64,000 nt of DNA from Helicobacter cetorum (GTDB taxonomy: Bacteria; Campylobacterota; Campylobacteria; Campylobacterales; Helicobacteraceae), in NCBI RefSeq assembly GCF_900198405.1, contig NZ_FZMR01000015.1, forward strand, positions 1-64,000, written 5' to 3'. The notes beneath the pieces were generated by a model. That model had not been told where the DNA came from. It ran no database searches and saw nothing but the letters and a program-made list of their open reading frames with translations. A program made the position numbers and the translations under genes. Shown here piece by piece: positions 28,786 to 41,000 of this stretch. Numbering within the stretch: the stretch's first letter is position 1; every line of letters starts with the position of its first letter.

Positions 28786-28880
28786 GAAAATCCTTTTTTG
28801 TTTAATAATGATTAACTTTGAGATATTTTTTCTAAAAAGTGATTAAGCGACTCTAAAAAGGGGTAAAAATCTTAAATCCC

Positions 28881-28896
28881 TACCCTAAAAAGGGTA
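28881..28896 (-). terminator. Short hairpin between HP0014-like gene and comB2
   Basis: TACCCT-AAAA-AGGGTA, a perfect six-pair stem that lies after the 28947-29777 gene and before comB2. Weak but well placed. Confidence 0.45.
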
Positions 28897-28946
28897 AAAA
28901 AGTTAAAAATAAAAGCTATGCAACAGCGTTTGTTCTAATTAGCTTG

Positions 28947-29777
28947 CTATTGCACCTTTTGCAAAATATAAGAAATGTTGGCATGGTCTTTAGTCCCCAA
29001 GATACCCTCCTCTAGCATGCCTTGAATTTTTTCAAAACTATATTGCAAATGGTTGTAAGCAATAATAGCCACCTCATCGCCCTTTTGTAAAAAATGCGTT
29101 TGAGCAAAGGGCATATAAGGGGTCGCACCAATGGTTACAATAATCTTAGTAGGAAAATTGTGGCGTTCTAAAAAAGGTCTTAGAGCCTCTAAAGAATCGC
29201 AATCTTGCTGATGATTAAGCCTATCTTTTATCCAATCTAGTAGTTTTTGATAAAAAAACTCGTATTTTACAAGCTTGCTATTCTCGCCATAAACATGCCA
29301 TACTTTTTTGCGTTTCAAAAAGGAGGCGATAGAAAAATTATTACACACACCCCCATAAACAAATCTATCAATCATAATCCTTTGCCCCATACCCTTAGAG
29401 GCACATGAAAAGTTCTTTTTTTGAGATAATTTCTGTGCTGTTGGGTCATTACGCACCGAAGTATCATTGAACGCCATAAAAAAGTTAGGCACTAACTGCG
29501 AAACAAAATGTTGCGCATCATATTTTACATCGCATTCTAAAGCGATTTCTGGCTCTGCTTGCACATGCAAGCTAGGGTCATCAGGTAGGACAATTTTTTC
29601 ATTATCCACACAAAAACGCCCTAAATATGACAACTCATGCGGAACATAAAAGGGAAACAACCCTTTTGGCGCATCTTTTTCACAACTTTTCATATTGATA
29701 AAGCTATGACTTTCTCCTGCTTGTTCCAAATGCCCCGCAAAATTTCCTACCACGCCAAAACCTAAAAATTCTTGCAT
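28947..29777 (-). CDS. Conserved protein of the DUF5718 type (HP0014-like)
   Basis: 276 aa from MQEFLGFGVVGNFAGHLEQAG. The start is chosen because a full AGGAGG stands seven bases before it; a longer frame begins 60 bp upstream without RBS. No signal peptide. Motifs such as LPDDPSLHVQAEPEIALEC recall fumarylacetoacetase-like folds, but no activity can be assigned. Same place as HP0014 in H. pylori. Confidence 0.75.
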   Translation of the reverse strand: MQEFLGFGVVGNFAGHLEQAGESHSFINMKSCEKDAPKGLFPFYVPHELSYLGRFCVDNEKIVLPDDPSLHVQAEPEIALECDVKYDAQHFVSQLVPNFFMAFNDTSVRNDPTAQKLSQKKNFSCASKGMGQRIMIDRFVYGGVCNNFSIASFLKRKKVWHVYGENSKLVKYEFFYQKLLDWIKDRLNHQQDCDSLEALRPFLERHNFPTKIIVTIGATPYMPFAQTHFLQKGDEVAIIAYNHLQYSFEKIQGMLEEGILGTKDHANISYILQKVQ

Positions 29778-29915
29778 ACAAAACCTCCTAGAAAATAGCG
29801 AAATAGCGCTTTTTAGTCTCATATAAACTGAGTGCATTATAGCACAAAAAGAAAACGCTAAATTTTACAGAGAGCAACAAACTAAAAGCCATAACAAGCC
29901 TTGTAAGCCCCTTAA

Positions 29916-30968
29916 TCAAGTCAATAGATACTGCCTAGCATTCTCTTTATCTAAAGGGTAGAGCTCGCATGTTTTACCCCCTATTTGAACCAAGTAAGCT
30001 TGCTCTTTTAGAGTCTTAGCATAGCCTAGAGCGATACGCCCTGCTAACTCTCTATCTTCTTTAGTAGCGTTTTTATCTACTAAACTTAAAGGGCCTTTAC
30101 AGCCTAATAGCTCAATTTTATCCATTAAGGGGTGTTTAATATCAAGCTTGTGGTTTTCTTCTTCATTTCTTGCCACAATTAAGCGAGCGTTATTAGGTAA
30201 GACAAAATAACGCCCCATTTTAACAATCATGCTATCTTCAATCACCATTTCTCTATGCTCTTTTAAATTCTTAATCTTATTGCTCACCTGAATATCCGTA
30301 AGCAAGCACCCCCCACCTGGCTTTTCATAGTATTTCAAGCCATAATCTTTTACCATTTGTAATTGCCTGCTTCGCCCCCTACCACTCACATCTAAAAGCT
30401 TCTCTCTATTGACCCAACCCTTTTTTTCCATAAAGGTAGGCTCTAAGAGTTTAGCACTCATAGGACGCAATAATAACTCATCTAAAAATTGCGCTCTTTC
30501 ATCATTAGCACCACTTCTATCTAAGATTTTATCAAAACACTCTTCTTCGCCCACACTTCTTACAAGCTTTCTCACTTGGTCTAATGCTTCTTTTCTTTGA
30601 GATTTGGGGCGTTGTCCTAACACTTCTCCACTCAAAACAAAGTCAGCGTTTAATTCAAGCATTTTATAAAACGCATTTCTAAACATGTTTGCATGACAAT
30701 CTATACAAGGGTTGAAATATTTTCCATAACCATATTTTGGCTTAAACAACACATCATTAAAAAATTGCTCTCTAATATCGCACACTAAGAGTTTGGCTCC
30801 AATTTGAGCGGTGGCGTTTTCAAAATACTCTCTTTTATCCTTGTTCCCCCCAAATCCTATATTAAAATGCAAAGCGGTTACTTCAATGCCTTGCTCAATG
30901 AGTAATTTCATAGACAACAAACTATCTAGCCCCCCACTAAATAAGGCTAAAGCTTTAATTTTTTTCAT
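29916..30968 (-). CDS. PP-loop ATPase, tRNA thiolation-like (HP0013-like)
   Basis: 350 aa. The N-terminus has the PP-loop ALFSGGLDSLLSMKLL of ATP pyrophosphatases (MnmA/ThiI type), then YFNPCIDCHANMF with a Cys-x2-Cys pair and LSGEVLGQRPKSQ. It is grouped with tRNA thiouridylase-like proteins but lacks a clear MnmA C-terminal domain, so the substrate is uncertain. It overlaps the end of dnaG by four bases, so it is translated with it. Confidence 0.8.
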   Translation of the reverse strand: MKKIKALALFSGGLDSLLSMKLLIEQGIEVTALHFNIGFGGNKDKREYFENATAQIGAKLLVCDIREQFFNDVLFKPKYGYGKYFNPCIDCHANMFRNAFYKMLELNADFVLSGEVLGQRPKSQRKEALDQVRKLVRSVGEEECFDKILDRSGANDERAQFLDELLLRPMSAKLLEPTFMEKKGWVNREKLLDVSGRGRSRQLQMVKDYGLKYYEKPGGGCLLTDIQVSNKIKNLKEHREMVIEDSMIVKMGRYFVLPNNARLIVARNEEENHKLDIKHPLMDKIELLGCKGPLSLVDKNATKEDRELAGRIALGYAKTLKEQAYLVQIGGKTCELYPLDKENARQYLLT

Positions 30969-32659
30969 ACAGCGACTAATTCTCCTTGCTTTAATTTAAC
31001 AATAGCTTCACGAGCTTTTTTTAAAAAAACCATTTTTTCGCTAAAAGGAAGCGAGCTTTTAGGAATTTCTTTTAATTGCCGTTCATAATAGCGTAAAATC
31101 AACAAGCATAATTCCTTTTCAAACCCCCCTTCTTTTAGGGGTAAATTTGCATCTTCTAATAATAACGCAGCTAATTTAGAGTCATCAAATTTTTCTTGAC
31201 ACAAAGCATCAAATTCTTGTTTTTTATGCAAGAATACCCCACTATGAATATAACCTATGGCTAAATCTAATAAGCTTCTGTCTTCTAAAAGGTAGCGAAT
31301 CACTAATTTTTCTAAAAATTCTAAACTCAGCGTGTTAGAGGAATTTACAAATTTTTGAGCATAATTTGGCATGGATTTTTCTATTTTATGATTAAAGGAT
31401 TGAAAGGGCATAGGCTCTTTAATCCCTAAAACATGTAAAGGCACTTGTAAAAGTGTAGCAATTAAAGGCTTGTATTCATTTTGCAAAAGCAAAGAAAAGT
31501 TTTTTAAAAAACCTAACATTTCTTTAAGAGCCTTATCTTTTTCTAAAGGGTCATTTAAGACATAAGAATGAGCCATATGTCTTAAAACAAATTCAATAAA
31601 AGCTACAGGGTGTAACAACAAACTTTTTAAGGTTTCAATATTATTGTTTGCTACCATATCCGCTGGGTCTAGATTATTTTCAAATAAGATTACCCCCCCT
31701 TTTCTTTGCTCTTTAGCTAACATTAAGCTCGCTTTATAAGCGGCGTTTTGCCCTGCCTTATCCCCATCATAGCTTAGAATAATTTCAGGCTCACCTTTTT
31801 TAAGCAAGGGCAAATGCGCTTGCGTTAGAGCCGTTCCAAGTGTGGCTACAGCATTTTTAAACCCCGCTTGGTGTAATAAAATCACATCTAAATACCCTTC
31901 TGTTACAATGATTTGCTTTTGCTTATAGATTTGTTCTTTAGCCAAATGATAGCCATAAAGTAAACTAGATTTATCAAAAAGTTTATTTTGAGGTGAGTTA
32001 ATATACTTTGCTACATTATCTCTTAAAGTGCGCCCCCCAAAACCTACCACCTTAGCACTAGGATTATAGATAGGAAACATGATACGCTCTAAAAAGCGTA
32101 AATATATTTTATTATGATTATTTCTATCACTTTTGCCAAGCACACCAAATTCAATCAACTTATCCTTATTTAAGTCTCTATTTTCAATACCACGATAAAT
32201 TTCATTCGTGCATAATCCTAATTTAAAGGCTTGAATGCTTTCTATGCTAAGCCCCCTTTTTTTCAAATAATGCAAAAAATAAGGGGCATTAGAAAGCTCT
32301 GCTTGATACAACGAGCTTACTTCTTCTAATAAATGATAGTCTTCCTTATTATCATAATAAGTGCCTTTTTCATATTCTAAAGCCACATTGAATCTATGGG
32401 CTAATTTTTCAACCGCTTCTTTAAACGAAAGCTTTTCAAACTCCATAACAAATTTAATACTATCCCCACTCGCCCCACAACCAAAGCAATGATAAAACCC
32501 CTTAACTTGATTGATGCTAAAACTCGCACTACGCTCATCATGAAACGGACAGCAAGCCATGTAATTTGCACCGGTTTTTCTTAAATCCACATAAGAACCA
32601 ATCACTTCTACAATATCTGCAACTTGTAAAAGACGCTCAATGGAACTTTTAATAATCAT
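30965..32659 (-). CDS. dnaG: DNA primase
   Basis: 564 aa, makes RNA primers at the replication fork. N-terminal CHC2 zinc finger is CPFHDERSASF and YHCFGCGASGD (about 37-65). The RNA-polymerase core follows, with the TOPRIM motifs IIVTEGYLDV (about 249-258) and ILSYDGDKAG (about 293-302) that bind magnesium. A C-terminal helical DnaB-binding region ends the protein. Start ATG at 32659. Place matches HP0012, divergent from groES. Confidence 0.95.
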   Translation of the reverse strand: MIIKSSIERLLQVADIVEVIGSYVDLRKTGANYMACCPFHDERSASFSINQVKGFYHCFGCGASGDSIKFVMEFEKLSFKEAVEKLAHRFNVALEYEKGTYYDNKEDYHLLEEVSSLYQAELSNAPYFLHYLKKRGLSIESIQAFKLGLCTNEIYRGIENRDLNKDKLIEFGVLGKSDRNNHNKIYLRFLERIMFPIYNPSAKVVGFGGRTLRDNVAKYINSPQNKLFDKSSLLYGYHLAKEQIYKQKQIIVTEGYLDVILLHQAGFKNAVATLGTALTQAHLPLLKKGEPEIILSYDGDKAGQNAAYKASLMLAKEQRKGGVILFENNLDPADMVANNNIETLKSLLLHPVAFIEFVLRHMAHSYVLNDPLEKDKALKEMLGFLKNFSLLLQNEYKPLIATLLQVPLHVLGIKEPMPFQSFNHKIEKSMPNYAQKFVNSSNTLSLEFLEKLVIRYLLEDRSLLDLAIGYIHSGVFLHKKQEFDALCQEKFDDSKLAALLLEDANLPLKEGGFEKELCLLILRYYERQLKEIPKSSLPFSEKMVFLKKAREAIVKLKQGELVAV

Positions 32660-32839
32660 TCATTCATGCTTTCTTTGGTTGATACTTGCTTAAGTGAATT
32701 ATACTAAATAAATAAAATCTTAAAAGAGGTTCTTTTGTAGCCCAAAATATTCTAATCTTTATATTTTTAAGCTAATGAAACTTTATACTAGTAGACTAAA
32801 TAATCTTTATAGTTATAATCTTAGACTTTGTTTTATTGC

Positions 32840-32868
32840 TTGACTTATAGCTAAAAATGCGCTATAGT
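32840..32868 (+). promoter_or_regulatory. Sigma-80 (vegetative) promoter of groES-groEL
   Basis: TTGACT (32840-32845) and TATAGT (32863-32868) are 17 bp apart, close to ideal. About 64 bp before the groES start. Confidence 0.8.
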
Positions 32869-32870
32869 GG

Positions 32871-32895
32871 TATCGCTTAAAAATACTAAGCGCTA
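32871..32895 (+). promoter_or_regulatory. Inverted repeat over groES start of transcription
   Basis: TATCGCTTA, a seven-base gap, then TAAGCGCTA: eight of nine bases pair. It begins two bases after the -10 box. HrcA/HspR control the groESL promoter in H. pylori and CIRCE elements have 9-bp arms, so a CIRCE-like HrcA site is likely. The sequence itself differs from the classic CIRCE. Confidence 0.5.
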
Positions 32896-32931
32896 AATTT
32901 CTATTTTAATTTTGAACTTAGGAGAACTAAT

Positions 32932-33279
32932 ATGAAGTTTCAGCCATTAGGAGAAAGAGTCTTAGTAGAAAGACTTGAAGAAGAAAATAAAACAAGCTCA
33001 GGAATCATTATCCCTGATAACGCTAAAGAAAAGCCTTTAATGGGTGTAGTAAAAGCGGTTAGTCATAAAATTAGCGAAGGTTGCAAATGTGTGAAAGAGG
33101 GCGATATTATCGCTTTTGGTAAATACAAAGGCACAGAAATCGTTTTAGATGGCACAGATTACATGGTGTTAGAATTAGAAGATATTCTAGGCATAGTGGG
33201 TGCAGGCTCTTGCTGTCATGGTGGTCATCATGACCATAAACATGGTGCAGAACACGGCTCTTGCTGTCATGGACACTAA
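32932..33279 (+). CDS. groES: Co-chaperonin GroES (HspA) with metal-binding tail
   Basis: 115 aa. Residues 1-90 are the normal GroES ring subunit ([12 protein letters not shown], then [13 protein letters not shown] as the mobile loop). The C-terminal 25 residues are a His/Cys-rich tail ([13 protein letters not shown] and EHGSCCHGH), a known feature of gastric Helicobacter HspA that binds nickel and bismuth. It works with GroEL 35 bp downstream. AGGAG upstream of the ATG. Confidence 0.97.
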   Translation: MKFQPLGERVLVERLEEENKTSSGIIIPDNAKEKPLMGVVKAVSHKISEGCKCVKEGDIIAFGKYKGTEIVLDGTDYMVLELEDILGIVGAGSCCHGGHHDHKHGAEHGSCCHGH

Positions 33280-33305
33280 AAACATTTAAATATTAACATT
33301 ATTAA

Positions 33306-34955
<1,650 letters not shown>

Positions 34956-35342
34956 GCCCCCTTACTTACCAAACCTTAAAATAGCAACTCCCTTATTAAA
35001 AAAAGGGGGCTGTCTCCCCTACTCTCTTAATTCTCTCACAAATTTATCTTTATGATTGAAAACTTGATAAAAAGTCCTTAGTTATTTTTATAGCACAAAC
35101 CTTTAAAACCAATTATTAGCCACACATTGAAAAATTTTTAACCACTAATATAAGGGTTTTAAATTGCCTTATTTATATTTTTTTTAAATATAGCTCAAAC
35201 TTCATGCCCCCTAATAACCAAACTTTAGCAAGAATACTATTAAAACCTATTTTTTAAGAAACTTATACCCCATTAATGCGTAAATACTCAGTAAGCTTTA
35301 ATCTATGATAAGTATAATTAAGTCTAAAAAGGAGATTTTTTT
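34956..35342. other. Gene-free gap after groEL
   Basis: 387 bp. It holds a weak hairpin near 35007-35020 (GGGG/CCCC around GCTGTCT) that may end groEL transcription and AGGAG just before the next start. Otherwise AT-rich with no ORF or RNA that I recognise. Confidence 0.5.
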
Positions 35343-36494
35343 ATGAAACTCAATGCGCGCCTAATTAGTTCTATTGTCGTCTGTTTAAGCCTACTAGCAG
35401 GTCTCACGCTTTTATTATTCAAACACACTCAAAGCAATGTTTTACAAAAGCTTATCACGCTTAAAGCCCCTACCACAAGCACCCTTAATGAAGTCTTACA
35501 AGAACAAATGGCAGATTTTAGCCTTTTATTTTTAATCCTTGTTGTGCTGTGCTTAATAGTTCTAGTGCTTTTTGCCAACACTCAAGCAAACTCTTTTGAA
35601 AAATCAATCAAACACCTAGCCAAAACCCCTAGCAATCCCTCAAACTCCAATCATCAAACGCTTATTCAAGCCTCTAATTCCAATGTCAACACCTTAGAAG
35701 ATCTGAAAAAAGCGATTGGTTCTACCATTAAAACAATGGGCGAACGAAACGCTCTAATTTCTGCGATTGATAATAAGGCAAGCTCAGTTAATGAAAGCGT
35801 GCGCACTTCCATTGAAAAAGCCCAAACCACAAGAGGCGATTTAGAAAGCACTCAATCTGTTGTAGAGCAATCCTCTGTGTCCTTGCAAGATTTATTGGAG
35901 AAAATCACTCAAAGCGCCTCCACTGAAGAAGAGCTTTCAGCTAAAATTGAGCATTTAAGCCAAAACGCTGATGATGTGAAAAACATCTTAAAACTAATTG
36001 ATGATATTGCTAATCAAACCAATCTTTTAGCCCTAAACGCTGCTATTGAGGCAGCACGAGCGGGCGAGCATGGCAGAGGCTTTGCAGTGGTAGCTGATGA
36101 AGTGAGAAATCTAGCCGGAAGAACGCAAAAATCCCTAACAGAAATCAACTCTTCTATTGGCATTATCATTCAAGGAATCCATGAAGTCTCTACCCAAATG
36201 AATCTCAACTCTCAAGAGATTGAAAAACTTTCTGCAATCAGCTCTAATGTCCAAGAGCAGTTTTCAAACATGAGCCAAAACCTAAAAAATGTCATTAGTT
36301 CGGCCAATGAATCCATTGGCGATTATGTGCAAACAGGCAAAGATTTACAACATATCACTGATGAATTACTAAAAGTAGAAACTATCAATAAGCAAACCGC
36401 TAAAGAGGCTCAAAACATCATCACTACTCTAGGTGCTTTAAGCACCCAAAGCCTAGAGCTAGACCAACAAATCAAAACACTTATCACACCATAA
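35343..36494 (+). CDS. Short methyl-accepting chemotaxis protein with minimal sensor part
   Basis: 383 aa. Two membrane helices (about 7-26 and 58-79) enclose only about 31 periplasmic residues, far too few for a Cache or four-helix sensor domain. No HAMP domain is clear. The cytoplasmic coiled coil has the receptor tip [27 protein letters not shown] (given in two parts: [31 protein letters not shown]). It is not TlpA, TlpB or TlpC, which have large sensors, nor TlpD, which has no membrane helix. The H. pylori order after groEL has hopZ here, so this is an extra gene. The signal might be sensed in the membrane or through a partner. Confidence 0.85.
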   Translation: MKLNARLISSIVVCLSLLAGLTLLLFKHTQSNVLQKLITLKAPTTSTLNEVLQEQMADFSLLFLILVVLCLIVLVLFANTQANSFEKSIKHLAKTPSNPSNSNHQTLIQASNSNVNTLEDLKKAIGSTIKTMGERNALISAIDNKASSVNESVRTSIEKAQTTRGDLESTQSVVEQSSVSLQDLLEKITQSASTEEELSAKIEHLSQNADDVKNILKLIDDIANQTNLLALNAAIEAARAGEHGRGFAVVADEVRNLAGRTQKSLTEINSSIGIIIQGIHEVSTQMNLNSQEIEKLSAISSNVQEQFSNMSQNLKNVISSANESIGDYVQTGKDLQHITDELLKVETINKQTAKEAQNIITTLGALSTQSLELDQQIKTLITP

Positions 36495-36504
36495 AGGCTT
36501 TTAA

Positions 36505-37206
36505 ATGCTCTTTAAATCTCTCAAACCTTTTTTTTCACTCGCATTATTAGGGGCTATCTCAAGCCCTTTTTTAAACGCTAAACCACATAATTTTGCTGAG
36601 GCTAAGCTCGCTTTGTCTAAATTCTACGCTAAACACCAAGATTTAGATGAAACCTTTTACTGCCATGCCCCTTTTAAAGCTATCCATAAAGGCAAGAAAA
36701 TCAGCTTTGAAATCATAGCCTCCAACCGCTACAGCCCCCGCCATGCCAGCACCAAAAAAGGCAAGACCAACAAACGCGCATGGCGAGTGGAATGGGAACA
36801 TTTAATGCCTGCTGAAAACTTTGGTAAGCATTTGCCTTGCTGGAGAGAGGGCGGAAGAAAAGCATGCCAAAAAGACCCTACTTTTAGGGAAATGGAGGCA
36901 GACTTGCATAACCTTGTGCCAAGCATTGGCGAAGTCAATGGCGATAGGAACAACTACAAATACGCTGAAAGCCCCAAAGACATGCGCTACACCCAATATG
37001 GAAATTGTCAAGTTTATACCGATTTTAAAAACAAGCGCTTTTATCCGGCTAATTATTCTAAAGGGCAAATCGCACGAGCAGAACTCTATATGAGTAAAAC
37101 CTATCATATTAACTTAGGAAAAGCGGAATTAAAACTCATGCAAGCATGGGATAAAATGTATCCTAAGACTAAAGCCGAAAAAGAAAGAGAGGAATTATTC
37201 CAATAG
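36505..37206 (+). CDS. Secreted endonuclease I (EndA family)
   Basis: 233 aa. Signal peptide to about residue 25 (LALLGAISSPFLNA). The EndA core is RVEWEHLMPAENFG, with the His of the beta-beta-alpha metal fold, followed by DLHNLVPSIGEVNGDRNNY. Four or more cysteines (YCHAPF, PCWREGG, ACQKD, NCQVY) could form disulfides in the periplasm. Periplasmic endonuclease I degrades DNA and in some bacteria limits or feeds DNA uptake; the role here is unknown. Starts 10 bp after the chemoreceptor gene. Confidence 0.88.
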   Translation: MLFKSLKPFFSLALLGAISSPFLNAKPHNFAEAKLALSKFYAKHQDLDETFYCHAPFKAIHKGKKISFEIIASNRYSPRHASTKKGKTNKRAWRVEWEHLMPAENFGKHLPCWREGGRKACQKDPTFREMEADLHNLVPSIGEVNGDRNNYKYAESPKDMRYTQYGNCQVYTDFKNKRFYPANYSKGQIARAELYMSKTYHINLGKAELKLMQAWDKMYPKTKAEKEREELFQ

Positions 37207-38071
37207 CCCTCTTTTGACGCTTTAAATTGCTTTTTATCAAACGCCCAAACGACGCTAACATTAAAACCATAAAACCCCTTTTAGAATATAACGCTAACAC
37301 ACCCCACCAAAACCCCAAAAAAATCTGTTTTAAACTTCTCTATAAAACTTGCAAAAAGCTTTCAAAACACTCTTTTTTACATTAAGCTAGTTAGATTATT
37401 AGATTAAGCTCTATTTTTTAAAAATCAATAACAAAAAGAGTTTGCAATGGTGTTGTGAGGCAATAATTTCTTAAGCAACACAAAAATACAAAAAGGGTTA
37501 AAACGCCTTTTATATTTTGAAGTGTAGGGACTTTAAAAAACTAAAGCTCTGTTGCTAAAATAAAAGTATTGGTGTTTAAAACTCATTAAATAGACTTTAG
37601 CTGAAAAAATTTTATGTAGTAAGCATTAATTTTTTTTTTAAAGAGAGTTAAGCCCTTTTCATTATTTTTAAAAATAATTTTTTATGTTATTGATAATATC
37701 ATTATTGTGAAAAACAACCTATCAATACAATGTTTTTAACAGAGCCAAAACTAAATGTCTTTTAAAAACAATTTAATTATACATATTTGATTTTAGATAA
37801 CACCTATCAATATTTTTACAAATAGAGCTTTAGATTATTATGGTATAAGATATCTTAAAGATTAGCTTGGAATTTATTTTTACCCCCTCGCTTGTTAAGA
37901 CAAGCAAGCAGAATAAAAAACGAATGAATGAATGAACTCCCCCATCCTTTTAGAATAACTCCTATATAAAATAAGTGTTAGGATAAAAACAACTCTTTCT
38001 AAGCTTTAGCAAAGAAAAGAGTTCTAAAAGCTTGTCAATAAACTTAAATCCCCCCCCTTTAAATAAGAGGC
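37207..38071. other. Gene-free AT-rich gap
   Basis: 865 bp. There is no ORF with a good start, no tRNA and no known RNA that I can see. GTGTTG and CAACAC can pair around 37451-37482. A C8 run at 38050-38057 lies just after the next leftward gene. It may hold unknown small RNAs. Confidence 0.5.
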
Positions 38072-41000
38072 TTAGAAATTCACCACATAGTTAAAATACA
38101 ACTTGATGTTATTCTTATAGATAGTGGATTCTTCAAAGCCATTGTAATTGCTTCTAAAGTAGTAATTCACTACCAAAGGAATCTTTAATCCTAGTTCAAT
38201 ACCGCTATGCTTAGAGAAATTACTTCTAAAGCCTACCACTAAAGGAATTTGAAAATAGCTTGTATTCATACTAGCGCTTCCTCCTAGTGCTTTAATCTCT
38301 TCCATTTTAGAATGCCAAATAGATTCTCCTTGATTAACCCAAGTAGAGCCTAAGAGTTCTGTTCCTAGCAAGATACCTGCAGTATGAATGCCATCTTGAC
38401 TTTCGTGGAAATTGTATAAGAAGTCAAAGCCTGCACCATAAGTATGGTTATTAGCTTGTCCTACACCATTACCTGCACCCATAATGTTAGTGGTGTGTCC
38501 TAAGTTAGATTGCATGTAAGCATAAGTAGCATAACCTCTAATACCCCAATGCTTGGTTTTACCAAAGAAGTATTTATAACCAATCTGTAAGTCTACACCA
38601 TAAGCTGAACCACTTACGCTTTGAGTATGTGTAGCAGGTAGAGTGATAGTAGGCACAATGTTGTTTTGAGCGGCTACGGCTATGACATTGTTTTTAGCTT
38701 GACTTACTACGGCACTGGCGTTTTGAACAAGGCTTAAAGCAGATTTAAGATTGGTTACTTCATCAGCGTTAGAGCCAGCGGTTGTAATCGCAGAGTTAAT
38801 CACATTTTCTAAACCAGCTAAAGCCTCTTTAGCGTCTGACATTTGATTGTTTAAGCTAGAGACATTCACTTGAGGATTTTTCAAATCTGTGTTAGCTGTG
38901 TCTACTACAGCTAAAGCATTGCTTAAAGCTTGCATAACTGCATGGTCATTAGTGTAGTTAAGAGCGTTTAAGGCAGTTTGCAACTGAGTGAGATTAGATT
39001 GCATGTTAGAAAGGTTTTGAGCGGTATTGCTGGTTGTAAAGTCTGTCGCCCCTAAAGTGAAGTTTGTAGAACCCACATCAATAGAATTATTTTGAGCGGT
39101 TTCTAAGTTTTGCACTAATTGTTGGAAATTTTTCTCAGCTGTTTGCAAGTTTAAAATTTGAGTGTTTAAAGCGGTTTTTTGCGTGCTAAACTTCGTTGCA
39201 TCAGCAGTAGTTTCGCCATTTTTATAGCTCTTTAAGGTTGCAATAGCATTACTTAAACTCGTATTGCCTGACCCAAAAGCATCCTTAATATCATTTATGG
39301 CTGTTTGCAATGCGTTATATGCAGTTTTCACACCATTATTAACACTACTAGCATCAGATGTAGAAAACTTTTTAAACTCTGTGTTTAAACTGTCCACACT
39401 ACTTGAATATTGTTTTACAAGCTTACCAATTTCATTGTAATCTCCCGCTAAAGTAATGTCTTGATTAAGCGTTTGCTCGCTTGTGGTTAAAGCTTTTTCA
39501 GCGCTAGTGAGCTTACCTTCAGCGGTAGTAAGAGCGGAGTTACTATCAGTAGCAAGGACAATAGAACTAGCGGGTTTAGGGGCTGGAGTTAGAGCTTTTT
39601 CCACAGCATCTAATGCGTTAGTCGCACTAGCCTCATCGGTCTTAACCGCGCTTAAATCCGCTTGCACATAGTGGTTGGTTACAAGGATATTTTGACCTTT
39701 CTCATTAAAGTATTGGCTATTGGTGCTATTACTTTGTGTGCTACTGATGTTAGTCAAATCTGTAGAAATAGCAGTTGTAGCTGTATTCAAGCCCTCAATA
39801 GCTGTCTTAATAGCTTCAACACTACTTTCAAGGGCTAGAGGATTTTTAGCATTAGCGCCTGTGCTTAACGCTGCTTGTAAATCACTCAATGCACTACTAG
39901 CCCCACTCACTTCCGCGGTGCCTACAGCTGTTGAAAGAGTGTTTTCTGCACCTTGTAATGCGGTTACATCATTTTCAAAAGTTTGCTCTAATGTTGCCGT
40001 GGTTGGAGTTTTTGGAGCTGGAGCTGATTCAGTAGCAAGAACGATTGCTGTGCCCTTTTTAGGAGATGCAGGAGGAGTTAAAGCCGTTTCTAAAGCACCT
40101 AGTGCACTCTTAACACTTTTTTCATCTTGAGTCAAAGTTTGCACATCAGTTTGCACAGCGCTATCAGTCTTAACGCTTTGAGCGTTGGTTAAAGTAGTTG
40201 CTATAGCAGTATTACCCTTAGCGCCAGTAAGCTCACCTAGAGTAGTCCATGAGCTGTTTAAGTTAGGGTTAGTAAGCGTTGCAGGACTTCCGCTTGTAGC
40301 TGTTGCTGCAGCTTTTGTATGAGTGCTAGAAGTAACAGAATCTTGCAATGTAGAAAGAGCTTGTTGAGCGGCTGCGATATTAGCATCATACCCTAGATTC
40401 TTCTCATCAACGACCACTTGTGCCTCAGCACCTTGTAGGGCTGTAATATCCCCATTGATAGCTTTTTCTTGTGTTGAATTAGCTGTGCCAGTAACAGAAT
40501 TAATAGCTTTTTGGAGATCACCACTATCAGTATTCACGGCACCAATAGCTTTGCCAAGACTTGTTAAATCCCCGCTTACGACACTAGAGCTAGATTTCAA
40601 GCCTTCTGCTGCTTTGATAGCCTTACCCTCAGGCGTGGTTGGAGTAACAGAGCCAGTAGCGCCTGTGCCATTGTCATACGCGCTCTTTTGGTCTTGCGCT
40701 GTTTGTAATGCAGGAACTGCTCCCTTATACTGAGAGTCTGTGAGCGCTGTATCAAGGGCTGATGTATCGCTTTTTACTTTTGCTTCATCGTTTTGTAATG
40801 TAGTTAAGTCTTTAGACTGCTCGCTTGCTGCTGCACCTTTTAATGTTTGCAAGTCTTTTTGCTCTGTGGCAGTGTCTGTTGTAAGAGTTTTTAAATCTTG
40901 GTTTAAAACGCTATCTGTTGTGGCATTAGTATTTGCTTTAATGGCTTTAGCAACATCTGCTGTTTCTGTGGTTAAGTTAGCATTATCAGTTGCAGCTTGT

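Noticed and set aside
35343-36494. Calling the chemoreceptor TlpD
   Set aside because: TlpD is soluble with a C-terminal zinc-binding domain; this protein has two membrane helices and no such domain.
38050-38057. C8 run as a phase-variation tract
   Set aside because: It lies after the stop codon of the 1132-aa gene and no gene starts nearby.
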